Source: Sharpea porci
GTDB taxonomy: Bacteria; Bacillota_I; Bacilli_A; Erysipelotrichales; Coprobacillaceae
Assembly (NCBI RefSeq): GCF_009695655.1
Contig: NZ_VUNM01000014.1
Location: forward strand, 1 to 54,917
Direction: 5' to 3'
Length of the DNA stretch: 54,917 bases
The translations under genes and the position numbers were made by a program. The notes beneath the pieces are model-generated. The model had not been told where the DNA came from, made no database searches, and saw nothing but the letters and a program-made list of their open reading frames with translations. Numbering within the stretch: position 1 is the first letter of the stretch; every line of letters begins with the position of its first letter. Positions 17,912 through 25,570 of this stretch are shown here, in pieces.

Positions 17912-19167
17912 TCCACTTCTCCTCCTAGTTTCACATAATCATTAAAGAATTCTGGATAACTCTTGCTGACACATTCACGATTATCGATGCTAACAGGTTC
18001 TTTTGTGACAGTTGCGGCAATAGCTTCCATCATTGCCATACGATGATCATTGTAGCTTGAAAGTCTGACACCCGTTAAATCCTTTCTGCCGACAATAGTG
18101 ATGGCATCTTCATGCTCTGTAACATCCACATTCATTGCCTTCAGCTCTTCACAAATGGCATGTAATCGATCGCATTCCTTAATGCGTAAACGACGGGCAT
18201 TTGTGATATGACTTGTACCTTCTGCCAAGGCCATGGCCAAAGAAAGCACAGGGATGACATCTGGACAATTGGAAGCATCGACATCCGTTGCAACAAGCTG
18301 ATCTGCTGTCATCTTATAGCCTTCTTCTGTTTGAATAAGCTTTCCACCCATGCGTTCAAGGATCTCCACAATGGCTTTATCACCCTGATGGGTCTCCATA
18401 TTGAGATTGGTAATCGTAATATCATTGCCTAATACATCAGCCACAAGATAGAAAGCTGCCTGTGAGAAGTCTCCTTCAACACTGCTCTTTTGTGCTTGAT
18501 AGACCTGATGCCCAGGTACATGATAGCCTTCTTCTGTTTGTTCTATCTGAATACCATATTCTTTTAGAACATCCAATGTCAGATCAATATAACCAGAGGA
18601 TTCTAAAGGACTTGTTACAATAATATCGCTATCCCCTTCTAAACGTGGCAGGGCAAATAACAAGCCAGTGATAAACTGACTGCTGACATCTCCAGGTACT
18701 TCAAAGCGCCCTGGCTTAAGATGCCCCATAAGATAAAGATCAAGAGCATTCTCACGATAAAGATAGACAACTTTTTGTGAATCAAAGATTTTATAATAGA
18801 CATCAAGTGGTCGACTGCCAAGTTTCCCCTGACCAGTAAAATGCACATAGTTATCATGAATAAGGGAAATAGGAATTAAAAAGCGTAATGTAGAACCAGA
18901 TTCATGGCAATCAATATGAGCATTACTTAAACCATTCGTAAGAGCTCCCGTAATATAGAGCTTACCATCTTCTTCTTTAATTAATGCACCAAGAGCTTTC
19001 ATGCCTTCAATTGTTGCAGTAATATCATCACTCATGGATACATTAGAAATAATGGATTGTCCTGGAGCGAGAGAAGCCGCAATGATTTCTCGATGGGCTA
19101 ATGATTTACTTGTGGGTACAGCAATCGTACCTTTGAGTTTTTTAGGTTGGATCGTGATTGATGACAT
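17908..19167 (-). CDS. aroA: 3-phosphoshikimate 1-carboxyvinyltransferase (EPSP synthase)
   Basis: AroA joins PEP to shikimate 3-phosphate. The 419-residue protein has PTSKSLAHR at the substrate site, ESGSTLRFLIP in place of the Gram-negative NAGTAMRP loop, and the RIKECDRL signature. This loop form is common in Bacillota enzymes and can alter inhibitor response, which cannot be judged here. ATG lies one base after the aroB stop. Confidence 0.96.
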   Translation of the reverse strand: MSSITIQPKKLKGTIAVPTSKSLAHREIIAASLAPGQSIISNVSMSDDITATIEGMKALGALIKEEDGKLYITGALTNGLSNAHIDCHESGSTLRFLIPISLIHDNYVHFTGQGKLGSRPLDVYYKIFDSQKVVYLYRENALDLYLMGHLKPGRFEVPGDVSSQFITGLLFALPRLEGDSDIIVTSPLESSGYIDLTLDVLKEYGIQIEQTEEGYHVPGHQVYQAQKSSVEGDFSQAAFYLVADVLGNDITITNLNMETHQGDKAIVEILERMGGKLIQTEEGYKMTADQLVATDVDASNCPDVIPVLSLAMALAEGTSHITNARRLRIKECDRLHAICEELKAMNVDVTEHEDAITIVGRKDLTGVRLSSYNDHRMAMMEAIAATVTKEPVSIDNRECVSKSYPEFFNDYVKLGGEVE

Positions 19168-19168
19168 T

Positions 19169-20224
19169 TTACATCTCCTCTACTTCTAGAATCATTTTGG
19201 CATCATGTCTTAAGATGGCACTTTCGCCAATCTTGTTTAATACCACAAAAGCAAAAGTATTATCAATATTCTTCTTATCATGGCTAATAGCTTCAAGCAA
19301 GTCCTTGGACTTAAGGCCACAATGCGTAGGCAAGCCATAATGTTCAAGAGCTTCGATAATGCGCTGAGTTGTACCTGGGGCACTGATACCTCTTTGTTCG
19401 CTAATTCTTGTAATATCCACCATGCCTACTGCAACCGCCTCACCATGACTATAGTGCTCATAGTGATAGTACTGTTCAATAGCATGCCCAATCGTATGTC
19501 CAAAATTAAGTGCTAAGCGATCGCCAAAATCAAAAAGATCCTTTTCTACAACATCTCTCTTAATATCTACACATTGATAAATAATATCATCAATATCATG
19601 ATAGAGTTCCTCAAAATTCTTATAACGCTCTAATTTCTCAAAGAGACTTGCACTCTTTATACAGCCATACTTAATCACTTCACCCATCCCATCACGGATA
19701 AAATGATCATCAAGTGTCTTTAATGTCAACGGATCAATAAGTACTAATAAAGGATGCTTAAAAGCTCCCACTAAGTTCTTACCTTCAGGTAAATCAACGG
19801 CTACTTTTCCCCCAACAGACGAATCCACCTGAGCAAGCAAGCTTGTTGGAATCTGAACAAACTTTACACCTCTTAAATATGTTGCAGCAACAAAGCCCGC
19901 CAAATCACCAACAACACCCCCACCTAGGGCAATAATCATATCACTACGAGTGAGATGTGCCTCAAGCAATTGGGAATAAAGAGATGGTAATATATCAAAA
20001 CGTTTACTTAATTCACCATGAGGAATCACAATAGATGTCACCTCATAGTCATTGAGACTTGCCACTAAATCTTTACCATAGAGTGGAAAGACGTTATCGT
20101 CACTGATTACAGCTATTTTCTTACCTTTATAAAGCTCACCAATATATTGATAGGCTTTACTTAAAATACCTTGTTCTATATATATAGGATAACTATCTTT
20201 ACCCAAATTCACATTTAATTCCAT
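19169..20224 (-). CDS. aroB: 3-dehydroquinate synthase
   Basis: AroB cyclises DAHP to 3-dehydroquinate with NAD and a metal. The 351-residue protein contains GGGVVGDLAGFVAATY, PTSLLAQVDSSVGGK, and the zinc histidines in LNFGHTIGHAIE and HGEAV. ATG at 20224 is preferred to a GTG two codons upstream because AGGTAGGGG sits at good distance. It is the first gene of the operon. DAHP synthase, AroD and AroE are not in the window. Confidence 0.97.
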   Translation of the reverse strand: MELNVNLGKDSYPIYIEQGILSKAYQYIGELYKGKKIAVISDDNVFPLYGKDLVASLNDYEVTSIVIPHGELSKRFDILPSLYSQLLEAHLTRSDMIIALGGGVVGDLAGFVAATYLRGVKFVQIPTSLLAQVDSSVGGKVAVDLPEGKNLVGAFKHPLLVLIDPLTLKTLDDHFIRDGMGEVIKYGCIKSASLFEKLERYKNFEELYHDIDDIIYQCVDIKRDVVEKDLFDFGDRLALNFGHTIGHAIEQYYHYEHYSHGEAVAVGMVDITRISEQRGISAPGTTQRIIEALEHYGLPTHCGLKSKDLLEAISHDKKNIDNTFAFVVLNKIGESAILRHDAKMILEVEEM

Positions 20225-20250
20225 GAACACCCCTACCTTTCATTGCGTAC

Positions 20251-20278
20251 ATTATAGCAAAAACTTCTCTTATTCCAA
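20251..20278 (-). promoter_or_regulatory. Promoter of the aro-thyA-folA operon
   Basis: On the minus strand TTGGAA (20273-20278), 16 bases, then TGC-TATAAT (20251-20256, extended -10), just after the upstream terminator and 27 bases before aroB. Confidence 0.7.
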
Positions 20279-20280
20279 AT

Positions 20281-20306
20281 AAAAACTCTTCAATATGAAG
20301 AGTTAA
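20281..20306 (-). terminator. Terminator of the 105-residue gene
   Basis: On the minus strand AACTCTTCA-TAT-TGAAGAGTT is followed by TTTATTT; the stop TAA is at the base of the stem. Confidence 0.85.
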
Positions 20307-20620
20307 AAAGCATAGTAGTCTAATAGAAATTGTCGGCCATCATTAATAAAATCATGAAAGAAATCATAGCTGATCTCTATTTCCCGTGAAAGCGCACTAT
20401 AGTTCAAGACAATATGATCTTGATAATAGAACGCGAGATCATGATCAATCATAATAAAATTACGATAACTAAGCACTTCAGCAATCAATGACGGTGTAAC
20501 ATCAAAATGTTCGCTCTCATCAAAATTTGAGAAACAGACATAATCACATCGCCGTAATTCATTGACAATACTTTGAAACAATTTCGTATTTAAACACTCA
20601 ATAATAAAAAGATCCCTCAT
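20303..20620 (-). CDS. Conserved-looking protein of unknown function (105 residues)
   Basis: I do not recognise this protein. It is rich in Asp, Phe, Tyr and Ile, has no signal or membrane segment and no cysteine cluster. MIDHDLAFYYQDHIVLNY in the middle suggests an alpha/beta fold. GGAGGG lies nine bases before ATG and a terminator ends the gene, so it is a separate transcription unit and likely real. Upstream are three inverted repeats spanning about 100 bases. Confidence 0.7.
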   Translation of the reverse strand: MRDLFIIECLNTKLFQSIVNELRRCDYVCFSNFDESEHFDVTPSLIAEVLSYRNFIMIDHDLAFYYQDHIVLNYSALSREIEISYDFFHDFINDGRQFLLDYYAF

Positions 20621-20643
20621 ACATAATATCCCTCCACTCTTAT

Positions 20644-20747
20644 TTTATCGATTTGTGACGTCTTTGACTATCTACTATAGTTATCTTTACAATACCAACT
20701 ATAGATGCCCTTAATCCCTAAGGGTATACTATGATTTAATCGATAAA
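20644..20747 (-). other. Nested inverted repeats upstream of the 105-residue gene
   Basis: TTTATCGATT (20644-20653) and AATCGATAAA (20738-20747) are a perfect 10-bp inverted pair. They enclose CTATAGTT/AACTATAG (20675-20682, 20697-20704) and CCCTTA/TAAGGG (20708-20724). As RNA this would be a three-way junction ending about 10 bases before the ribosome site. A possible -10 (TATAAG, 20749-20754) would start the transcript inside the outer stem, so paired operator sites in DNA are an alternative. Confidence 0.45.
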
Positions 20748-20822
20748 TCTTATATCTTTCCTGCGTATTCTATAAAAAAGACATATGCCAATTCAGCAAA
20801 ATGGATTTTTTAAAATTGGGAG

Positions 20823-20851
20823 TTGCTTTTGAAGAATAGTTTATGTATAAT
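20823..20851 (+). promoter_or_regulatory. tRNA-Leu promoter
   Basis: TTGCTT (20823-20828), 17 bases, TATAAT (20846-20851), with the tRNA beginning 16 bases later. Confidence 0.8.
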
Positions 20852-20867
20852 GAGTGAGCAACGTAAA

Positions 20868-20954
20868 GCCCTGGTGGCGAAATTGGTAGACGCAGCAGAC
20901 TCAAAATCTGCCGGCTTCAAACCCGTGCCGGTTCGAGTCCGGCCCAGGGCACCA
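20868..20954 (+). tRNA. tRNA-Leu (anticodon CAA)
   Basis: An 87-base class II tRNA with acceptor GCCCTGG/CCAGGGC, D-loop AATTGGTAGACGC, anticodon stem GCAGA/TCTGC around CTCAAAA (anticodon CAA, reading UUG), a long variable arm and GGTTCGAGTCC. The 3' CCA is encoded. It is a single-gene unit with its own promoter and terminator. Confidence 0.97.
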
Positions 20955-20963
20955 TCCGTCAAT

Positions 20964-20990
20964 AACGAAGATGTAAATCTTCGTTTTTTT
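20964..20990 (+). terminator. tRNA-Leu terminator
   Basis: AACGAAGAT-GTAA-ATCTTCGTT followed by TTTTT, ten bases after the tRNA. Confidence 0.9.
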
Positions 20991-21002
20991 ATTTTAATGG
21001 AA

Positions 21003-21028
21003 AATAAAAAACGGTGTTGCCACCGTTT
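21003..21028 (-). terminator. Terminator of the V-ATPase I-like gene
   Basis: On the minus strand AAACGGTG-GCAA-CACCGTTT runs into TTTATTTT, directly after the stop; convergent with the tRNA-Leu terminator. Confidence 0.88.
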
Positions 21029-22335
21029 TAACGTTTACAAGCATCAAGAACAAACTTGCCAACAACCAGAATACCTAAACCGGCAAATAATCGCACGACA
21101 AGATGTATATGAATAAGAGTTGGTGTAAATGACCAGTAATAGAAAACTTGTCCATATAAGAATGCTCCTACAAATGATGTAATTGCTAATGAGAGAAGCA
21201 TCTTATTATTCTTCTTTAACGCAAGGACAAAAAGTACAAGGGCTAGTCCAAAGTCGCCAAAGCATAATGCAAAGACAAGATTATAAAGAATGGCATAACC
21301 AAGTGTGACATCACGTTTACCTGCTTCTGGCTGAGAAAGCACTTCAAATGCCTTTAAAACACCTGTATTGTTGGTTTCAGTTGGGACTTCAAGCTTCTGA
21401 TCAGTGATTGCATCACAAGGTAATTCTGTGAAGTTTATATCCTCAATATTCCTAAACAACTGCTTAAATTCATCAATATGATTTGTTGTAATGAAACCTG
21501 ATAAAGAATATTTTGTCAATAAATCTAAGACATACTCTTTTTCTTGTTCAAGCTTATTTAAATGTAGAGCTGTTGCATAGATTTTCTGTAACTGAAGTGT
21601 CTCTTGATCTTTGATCAGATCAAGCTTGCCATCCATATGAATAACATATTCATCCATTGCATTCTTTTGTTCATTGAGTGCACTAAGGGCATCCATATTT
21701 GTCCCATGAACAATTTTAGGCATTTCAATTTTCTTGAAATTGAGTGCTCCAAAGATATTATCAATTTCACCAATATCCTTATTTGTCGCAATATAGTAGA
21801 GCCAAGTCTCTTTAGCACCTTTCTTAAGGAAATCATAAACAAATGGACGTTCTAAATAATATTTAAGATTATCCATTTGGCTATTCTCTAATGAGCCAAA
21901 ACGTACAGTAAGATAATTGGCATTCATGAGATCTTCGACATTAATATTTTTGGTTGTACATTTATCAAGGAATCCAATAACATCCTTATTTTCATCCAAG
22001 TCATGAATAATATCTTCTTTAATTTTATCTATTTCATCAATCTGAGCATTAATATCATTTAAATACTTCTTTGTGGCATCTAAATCTATTGCTGTATCTG
22101 CACATAATTCAGTATTTAAATCTAAATGTAGTCTTTTTGCGGTATCAACAACTTCCCTTTGTAAATCTTCATAGTCTCTTGTAGGCGTAAGTGCATGAAC
22201 ATCTTTAAGTTCATGTGCAAGCTGACTTGAAGGGATAGGATGATAAAACTTTGAATGATCCAAAATATCTAGGACTTCCGTAAGGTTTTCCTTAGGGAAG
22301 ACAAGGTTAAGAATCTTCGTTTCAATAACTGCCAT
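21028..22335 (-). CDS. Orphan, shortened V-type ATPase subunit I homologue
   Basis: The 435-residue protein resembles the N-terminal stalk arm of V/A-type ATPase subunit I (NtpI/a). It begins with the family strand MAVIETKILNLVFP, has long helical coiled-coil segments, and around 335-380 the pattern PTETNNTGVLKAFEVL followed by ALCFGDFGLALVLF, like the PT-N-PFE-L and FGDxGYG signatures at the first membrane helices. It then ends after about four hydrophobic segments, where subunit I normally has seven or eight (about 640-660 residues). The part that would contact the rotor ring is missing. No other V-ATPase gene is in the window. The start is fixed by GAAGGAAGG before ATG, and the stop runs straight into a terminator, so it is not an obvious assembly break. 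Confidence 0.65.
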   Translation of the reverse strand: MAVIETKILNLVFPKENLTEVLDILDHSKFYHPIPSSQLAHELKDVHALTPTRDYEDLQREVVDTAKRLHLDLNTELCADTAIDLDATKKYLNDINAQIDEIDKIKEDIIHDLDENKDVIGFLDKCTTKNINVEDLMNANYLTVRFGSLENSQMDNLKYYLERPFVYDFLKKGAKETWLYYIATNKDIGEIDNIFGALNFKKIEMPKIVHGTNMDALSALNEQKNAMDEYVIHMDGKLDLIKDQETLQLQKIYATALHLNKLEQEKEYVLDLLTKYSLSGFITTNHIDEFKQLFRNIEDINFTELPCDAITDQKLEVPTETNNTGVLKAFEVLSQPEAGKRDVTLGYAILYNLVFALCFGDFGLALVLFVLALKKNNKMLLSLAITSFVGAFLYGQVFYYWSFTPTLIHIHLVVRLFAGLGILVVGKFVLDACKR

Positions 22336-22362
22336 ATGTCTACCTTCCTTCTAAACGTATTC

Positions 22363-22391
22363 ATTTAACTCCACCTTTTTTCAATAGTCAA
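22363..22391 (-). promoter_or_regulatory. Promoter of the V-ATPase I-like gene
   Basis: TTGACT (22386-22391, minus strand), 17 bases, TTAAAT (22363-22368). Confidence 0.55.
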
Positions 22392-22448
22392 GCGTAAATA
22401 TTCTAAATACAATAGATATATATCTATCATATTTTAACAATATATTTA

Positions 22449-22477
22449 TTTGGATAAAGGCAAAAACTATGTATAAT
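22449..22477 (+). promoter_or_regulatory. Promoter of the RsmF-like gene
   Basis: TTTGGA (22449-22454), 17 bases, TATAAT (22472-22477). It overlaps an in-frame upstream ATG at 22476, which therefore cannot be the start. Confidence 0.65.
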
Positions 22478-22493
22478 GTTAGCGGTGATATAT

Positions 22494-23810
22494 ATGAAAG
22501 AATTCCAAGAAAGAATGAAAATACTTTTAAAAGATGATTACAATCTCTTTGTCGAAGCATTAAAAAAAGATGATCAAAAAGCTTTATATCTTAATATCAG
22601 AAAGGACAACGGGGAACATGTCCTCAAGTCACAATATATCCAAAAACATCCCTATGTTCCCTTAGGTTACTACTTCGATGAAAAGAACTATCATCCAGGT
22701 CGTTCTCCTTATTATCTTGCTGGTCTCTATTATATCCAGGAGCCAAGTGCAATGCTTGTTGCAACAAAGATGCCCATCGAAAAAGATGATTATGTCCTTG
22801 ATATGTGTGGAGCCCCTGGTGGTAAGAGCTGTATGGTAGCTAATAAGCTTGGACCCCAAGGTCTTTTAATTGCGAATGATATTAATTTATCACGGGCAAA
22901 AGTCTTAAGTGAGAATATTGAGCGTTTTGGCGTTGATCAAGCCATCGTGACCTCAACTGATCCTCAGCGCTTTTCAAGCATACTTCCCGGTTTCTTTGAC
23001 AAGATTATTCTTGATGCACCATGTTCAGGAGAAGGTATGTTTCGTTCAAAAGATCTTGCTGAAGCAACATGGTCACTTGATAAAGTTCATGAATGTGCTG
23101 CCATTCAAAAGAGACTTATTGATACAGCCTATAAATTATTGAAGCCTGGTGGATTATTGATGTATTCAACATGTACTTATTCTGTTGAAGAGAATGAAGA
23201 TAATGTACGTTATGCGATAAATCAATATGATATGGAATTAATACCTCTAGTACATGAAGGTGGTATGAGTGAAGGTATTGATATGCCTGAAGCTATACGT
23301 TGCTATCCTCATCGCTATCAGGGTGAGGGACAATTCATGGCATTACTACAAAAACATGGTCATGAAGAGAATCATAAATATAAGGCCATTAAGCCAAAAA
23401 TTAGCCATGATGTTCAAAATGTTGTAGCAAGATTTTATCAGGACAATCTCAATGTTGCTTTGCCACAATCGCTTTATGAGAATAATGGACATGTCTATAA
23501 AATTCTGCCCCAGTTCCCTGATTTGGGAAAAATTCAAATATTGCGCCGTGGCCTTTATTTAGGAGAAGTGCGTAAAAACTATTTTATTCCTAGTTATTCC
23601 CTTGCTCTCAGTTTAAAAAAAGAAGATTTTCAACATTATTATGATTTTTCTGAAGATAGCATGGAAATCAAACAATGGATACATGGTGAAGCATTACCAG
23701 CACGTGGTGGAAAAGGTTATGGAGCGATTCTTGTCGATGGCTACCCCCTCTCCTTCTATAAGGAAAGCAATGCGATTAAAAACCTCTTTCCTAAGGGGTT
23801 AAGACGTTAA
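22494..23810 (+). CDS. RsmF/NOL1-type RNA (cytosine-C5) methyltransferase
   Basis: This 438-residue enzyme methylates cytosine C5 in RNA, most likely 16S rRNA as in RsmF/YebU. SAM motif I is DMCGAPGGKS (103-112). The two conserved cysteines are C177 in DAPCSGEGMF (motif IV) and C227 in STCTYSVEENE (motif VI, nucleophile). The C-terminal 150 residues match the RsmF-specific extension. ATG at 22494 is chosen because the -10 box overlaps the earlier ATG and GGTGAT precedes it; the 5' leader would be only about 10 bases. Target position in rRNA is inferred. Confidence 0.9.
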   Translation: MKEFQERMKILLKDDYNLFVEALKKDDQKALYLNIRKDNGEHVLKSQYIQKHPYVPLGYYFDEKNYHPGRSPYYLAGLYYIQEPSAMLVATKMPIEKDDYVLDMCGAPGGKSCMVANKLGPQGLLIANDINLSRAKVLSENIERFGVDQAIVTSTDPQRFSSILPGFFDKIILDAPCSGEGMFRSKDLAEATWSLDKVHECAAIQKRLIDTAYKLLKPGGLLMYSTCTYSVEENEDNVRYAINQYDMELIPLVHEGGMSEGIDMPEAIRCYPHRYQGEGQFMALLQKHGHEENHKYKAIKPKISHDVQNVVARFYQDNLNVALPQSLYENNGHVYKILPQFPDLGKIQILRRGLYLGEVRKNYFIPSYSLALSLKKEDFQHYYDFSEDSMEIKQWIHGEALPARGGKGYGAILVDGYPLSFYKESNAIKNLFPKGLRR

Positions 23811-23835
23811 CTGAATTGTGTGAATTATGTGAAAT

Positions 23836-23884
23836 CTTAAAATCTTAAGATATTTCTTAATTTTCTTAAGAATTATGTTATAAT
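23836..23884 (+). promoter_or_regulatory. Promoter and repeated CTTAA sites of the NlpC/P60 gene
   Basis: TATAAT at 23879-23884 lacks a good -35. Upstream, CTTAA occurs at 23836, 23844, 23856 and 23865, that is two pairs about 20-21 bp apart, two helical turns. A regulator site seems likely; WalR is a candidate only because CwlO-type genes are WalR targets elsewhere. Confidence 0.5.
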
Positions 23885-23907
23885 GAATCGCGAAGGAGTT
23901 GATTCGT

Positions 23908-25092
23908 TTGAAGAAAAGAAAGATTATTGGTTTCGTTTTAGCCTCAGCAATGGTCGTTCCTTTTGCCGCAGGTTCAGTAAAAGACGCAAATGCAGAAAAC
24001 TTTAGTGGTAAAGAAAAACAATATTATACATTATGTTCATCTAGTTCATTAACAGTTGCAAATAAGAAAACTTGTAAGGAATTCAATGAATATTTAAAGA
24101 ATAAAAATGCTGATCTCAAAAAGAATATTGATACAGCAAGTAGTACAATTTCATCAAGTGAAGATAGTATTAATGCTATTGTAAAGAAAGTTGAAGATCT
24201 AGATAAGCAGATTTCAAGCTATGAAACACAGATTAAGGATGTCACTGCTTCTATTGAACAGACACAAAAAGATATTGAAGCAAGCAAAGAAAAGCTTAAA
24301 GAAAGAATCTATGCTAACCAGTCTAATGTGAATTCAAAAGTGAATGTTAGCTATATCTTCGGTGCTAAAAGCATGACAGATTTCTTCTCAAGAGTTTCTG
24401 CTCTTGCTGATATCAAGGAATCTGATGAAGATTTAATTAATGAAATCAAGGCAAAAGAAGCACAATTAAAAACACAGCAGGAAACACTTACAACTTCTAA
24501 GCAGGCTTTAGAAGCATCAAAAGCGTCTGCTGAAAATGATAAAGCTGTTCTTTATCAGAAGATCAGTGGTGCAAAAGCATCTTTAGAAGAAAGTAAGAAA
24601 GCTTTACAGTCAAATACTGACTCAATCACTTTAATTGCAAGCAATATGGCTGCCATTCAGGAAGCTACTGCCAAGGCAACTGTCAGCAAGGCTGAAGTGC
24701 AGAAAACAACTGTAGCTTTAAGTGGCAACACTTCTCTTGGTGCAAAAGTTGTTTCCCTTGCTTTAAGTAAACAAGGTTGCATGTATTTATGGGGTGCTGC
24801 TGGACCTAATCGTTTCGACTGTTCTGGTTTAGTCAGCTGGGCTTTAAATAATGCTGGTGTTAATGTTGGTCGTATGACTTCTGGCGCCTTCGCATCAGCT
24901 GGTCAGGCTGTTGATCGTAGCCAGTTACAGCCAGGTGATATTATTACATTCGGTTCACCTGTCCATCACGTAGGTATCTATATTGGTGGTAATCAGTTTG
25001 TTCATGCACCATCTACTGGTAAGCCTGTTCAGGTTTCATCATTAACTGGTTATTACAGCAACAACTATCACAATGCAAGAAGATTATTCTAA
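23908..25092 (+). CDS. Secreted CwlO/PcsB-like NlpC/P60 peptidoglycan endopeptidase
   Basis: The 394-residue protein should cut stem-peptide bonds in peptidoglycan during growth or division. It starts with a signal peptide ending near DANA-EN. Residues 30-265 are Lys/Glu/Ala-rich coiled coil, as in CwlO and PcsB, where the coil contacts FtsEX. The C-terminal NlpC/P60 domain has catalytic Cys in RFDCSGLVSWA, His in HHVGIYIGG and a polar third residue in FVHAPS. A TTG at 23908 is the best start, nine bases after AAGGAG; another TTG at 23899 touches the ribosome site. FtsEX partnership is inferred. Confidence 0.92.
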   Translation: MKKRKIIGFVLASAMVVPFAAGSVKDANAENFSGKEKQYYTLCSSSSLTVANKKTCKEFNEYLKNKNADLKKNIDTASSTISSSEDSINAIVKKVEDLDKQISSYETQIKDVTASIEQTQKDIEASKEKLKERIYANQSNVNSKVNVSYIFGAKSMTDFFSRVSALADIKESDEDLINEIKAKEAQLKTQQETLTTSKQALEASKASAENDKAVLYQKISGAKASLEESKKALQSNTDSITLIASNMAAIQEATAKATVSKAEVQKTTVALSGNTSLGAKVVSLALSKQGCMYLWGAAGPNRFDCSGLVSWALNNAGVNVGRMTSGAFASAGQAVDRSQLQPGDIITFGSPVHHVGIYIGGNQFVHAPSTGKPVQVSSLTGYYSNNYHNARRLF

Positions 25093-25097
25093 TAAAT

Positions 25098-25126
25098 AGG
25101 AATTTGGGTGACCAAATTCCTTTTTC
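25098..25126 (+). terminator. Terminator of the NlpC/P60 gene
   Basis: AGGAATTTGG-GTGA-CCAAATTCC followed by TTTTTC. Confidence 0.9.
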
Positions 25127-25152
25127 TTTAAACAAATCAAATGTTATTTTCA

Positions 25153-25178
25153 AAGAGCAGGCTCCCTGCTCTTTTTAC
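25153..25178 (+). terminator. Second, downstream terminator-like hairpin
   Basis: AAAGAGCAGG-CTC-CCTGCTCTTT followed by TT, 30 bases after the first terminator. No gene lies between, so it is either a back-up terminator or a remnant. Confidence 0.65.
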
Positions 25179-25192
25179 TTGTCTGGTCAATA

Positions 25193-25233
25193 AATAAAAA
25201 GTGATGAGCTCACTGTTAAGTAAGTTCATCACT
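25193..25233 (-). terminator. Terminator of the rnf operon
   Basis: On the minus strand AGTGATGA...TCATCACT encloses an imperfect inner stem and is followed by TTTTTATTT, about 35 bases after rnfB. Confidence 0.75.
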
Positions 25234-25267
25234 CTATCTTCCAAGACACTTTGATAATCCAAGGTGA

Positions 25268-25570
25268 TTATTTAATTTCAAGACATTTACCATCAGGTCC
25301 TGGGGTTGTATTCAGGTAGTCGGCAATTTCTTTTTTCGCTATCGAAGATGCAACAACACACTTATTAGGCGTTGTAACCTCCCCTTCGACAAGTGCCTCA
25401 GCTAATCCATGACATCCTGGATATCCACAGCCACCACAGTTTACCCCTGGCAGTTTATCTGTTACAACATCAATTCTTTCATCAACTTCAACCTTAAGAT
25501 ATTTATGTGCAATACCAAGCATCAATCCTAAGATTCCACCAATAATCATTAATGCAATAACCGCATTCAT
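25268..25570 (-). CDS. rnfB: Short RnfB: membrane anchor plus one Fe-S domain, no ferredoxin domains
   Basis: RnfB normally takes electrons from ferredoxin and is 190-330 residues or more. This one has 100: an N-terminal helix (2-22), then the 4Fe-4S domain with C45, C48, C53 and C71 (GVNCGGCGYPGC), and a stop after CLEIK. The CxxCxxCxxxCP ferredoxin domains are absent. The sequence after the stop contains the operon terminator and no Cys-rich frame, so a simple frameshift does not explain it. The ATG overlaps the upstream gene by four bases. It is last in rnfCDGEA-x-B, the usual clostridial position. The electron-entry route must differ from the textbook complex. Confidence 0.85.
   Translation of the reverse strand: MNAVIALMIIGGILGLMLGIAHKYLKVEVDERIDVVTDKLPGVNCGGCGYPGCHGLAEALVEGEVTTPNKCVVASSIAKKEIADYLNTTPGPDGKCLEIK

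Noticed and set aside
20823-21116. ORF spanning tRNA-Leu
   Set aside because: It runs through the tRNA, its terminator and the end of a convergent gene; no ribosome site.
22476-22493. Earlier ATG of the RsmF-like gene
   Set aside because: It overlaps the -10 box, so it cannot be in the mRNA.
23821-23842. TGTGAA repeats as a WalR box
   Set aside because: The two TGTGAA units are 9 bp apart, not the 11 bp of the TGTWAH-N5-TGTWAH consensus.
25128-25267. Missing ferredoxin domains of RnfB hidden by a frameshift
   Set aside because: All frames after the stop lack Cys clusters and the operon terminator begins within 35 bases.
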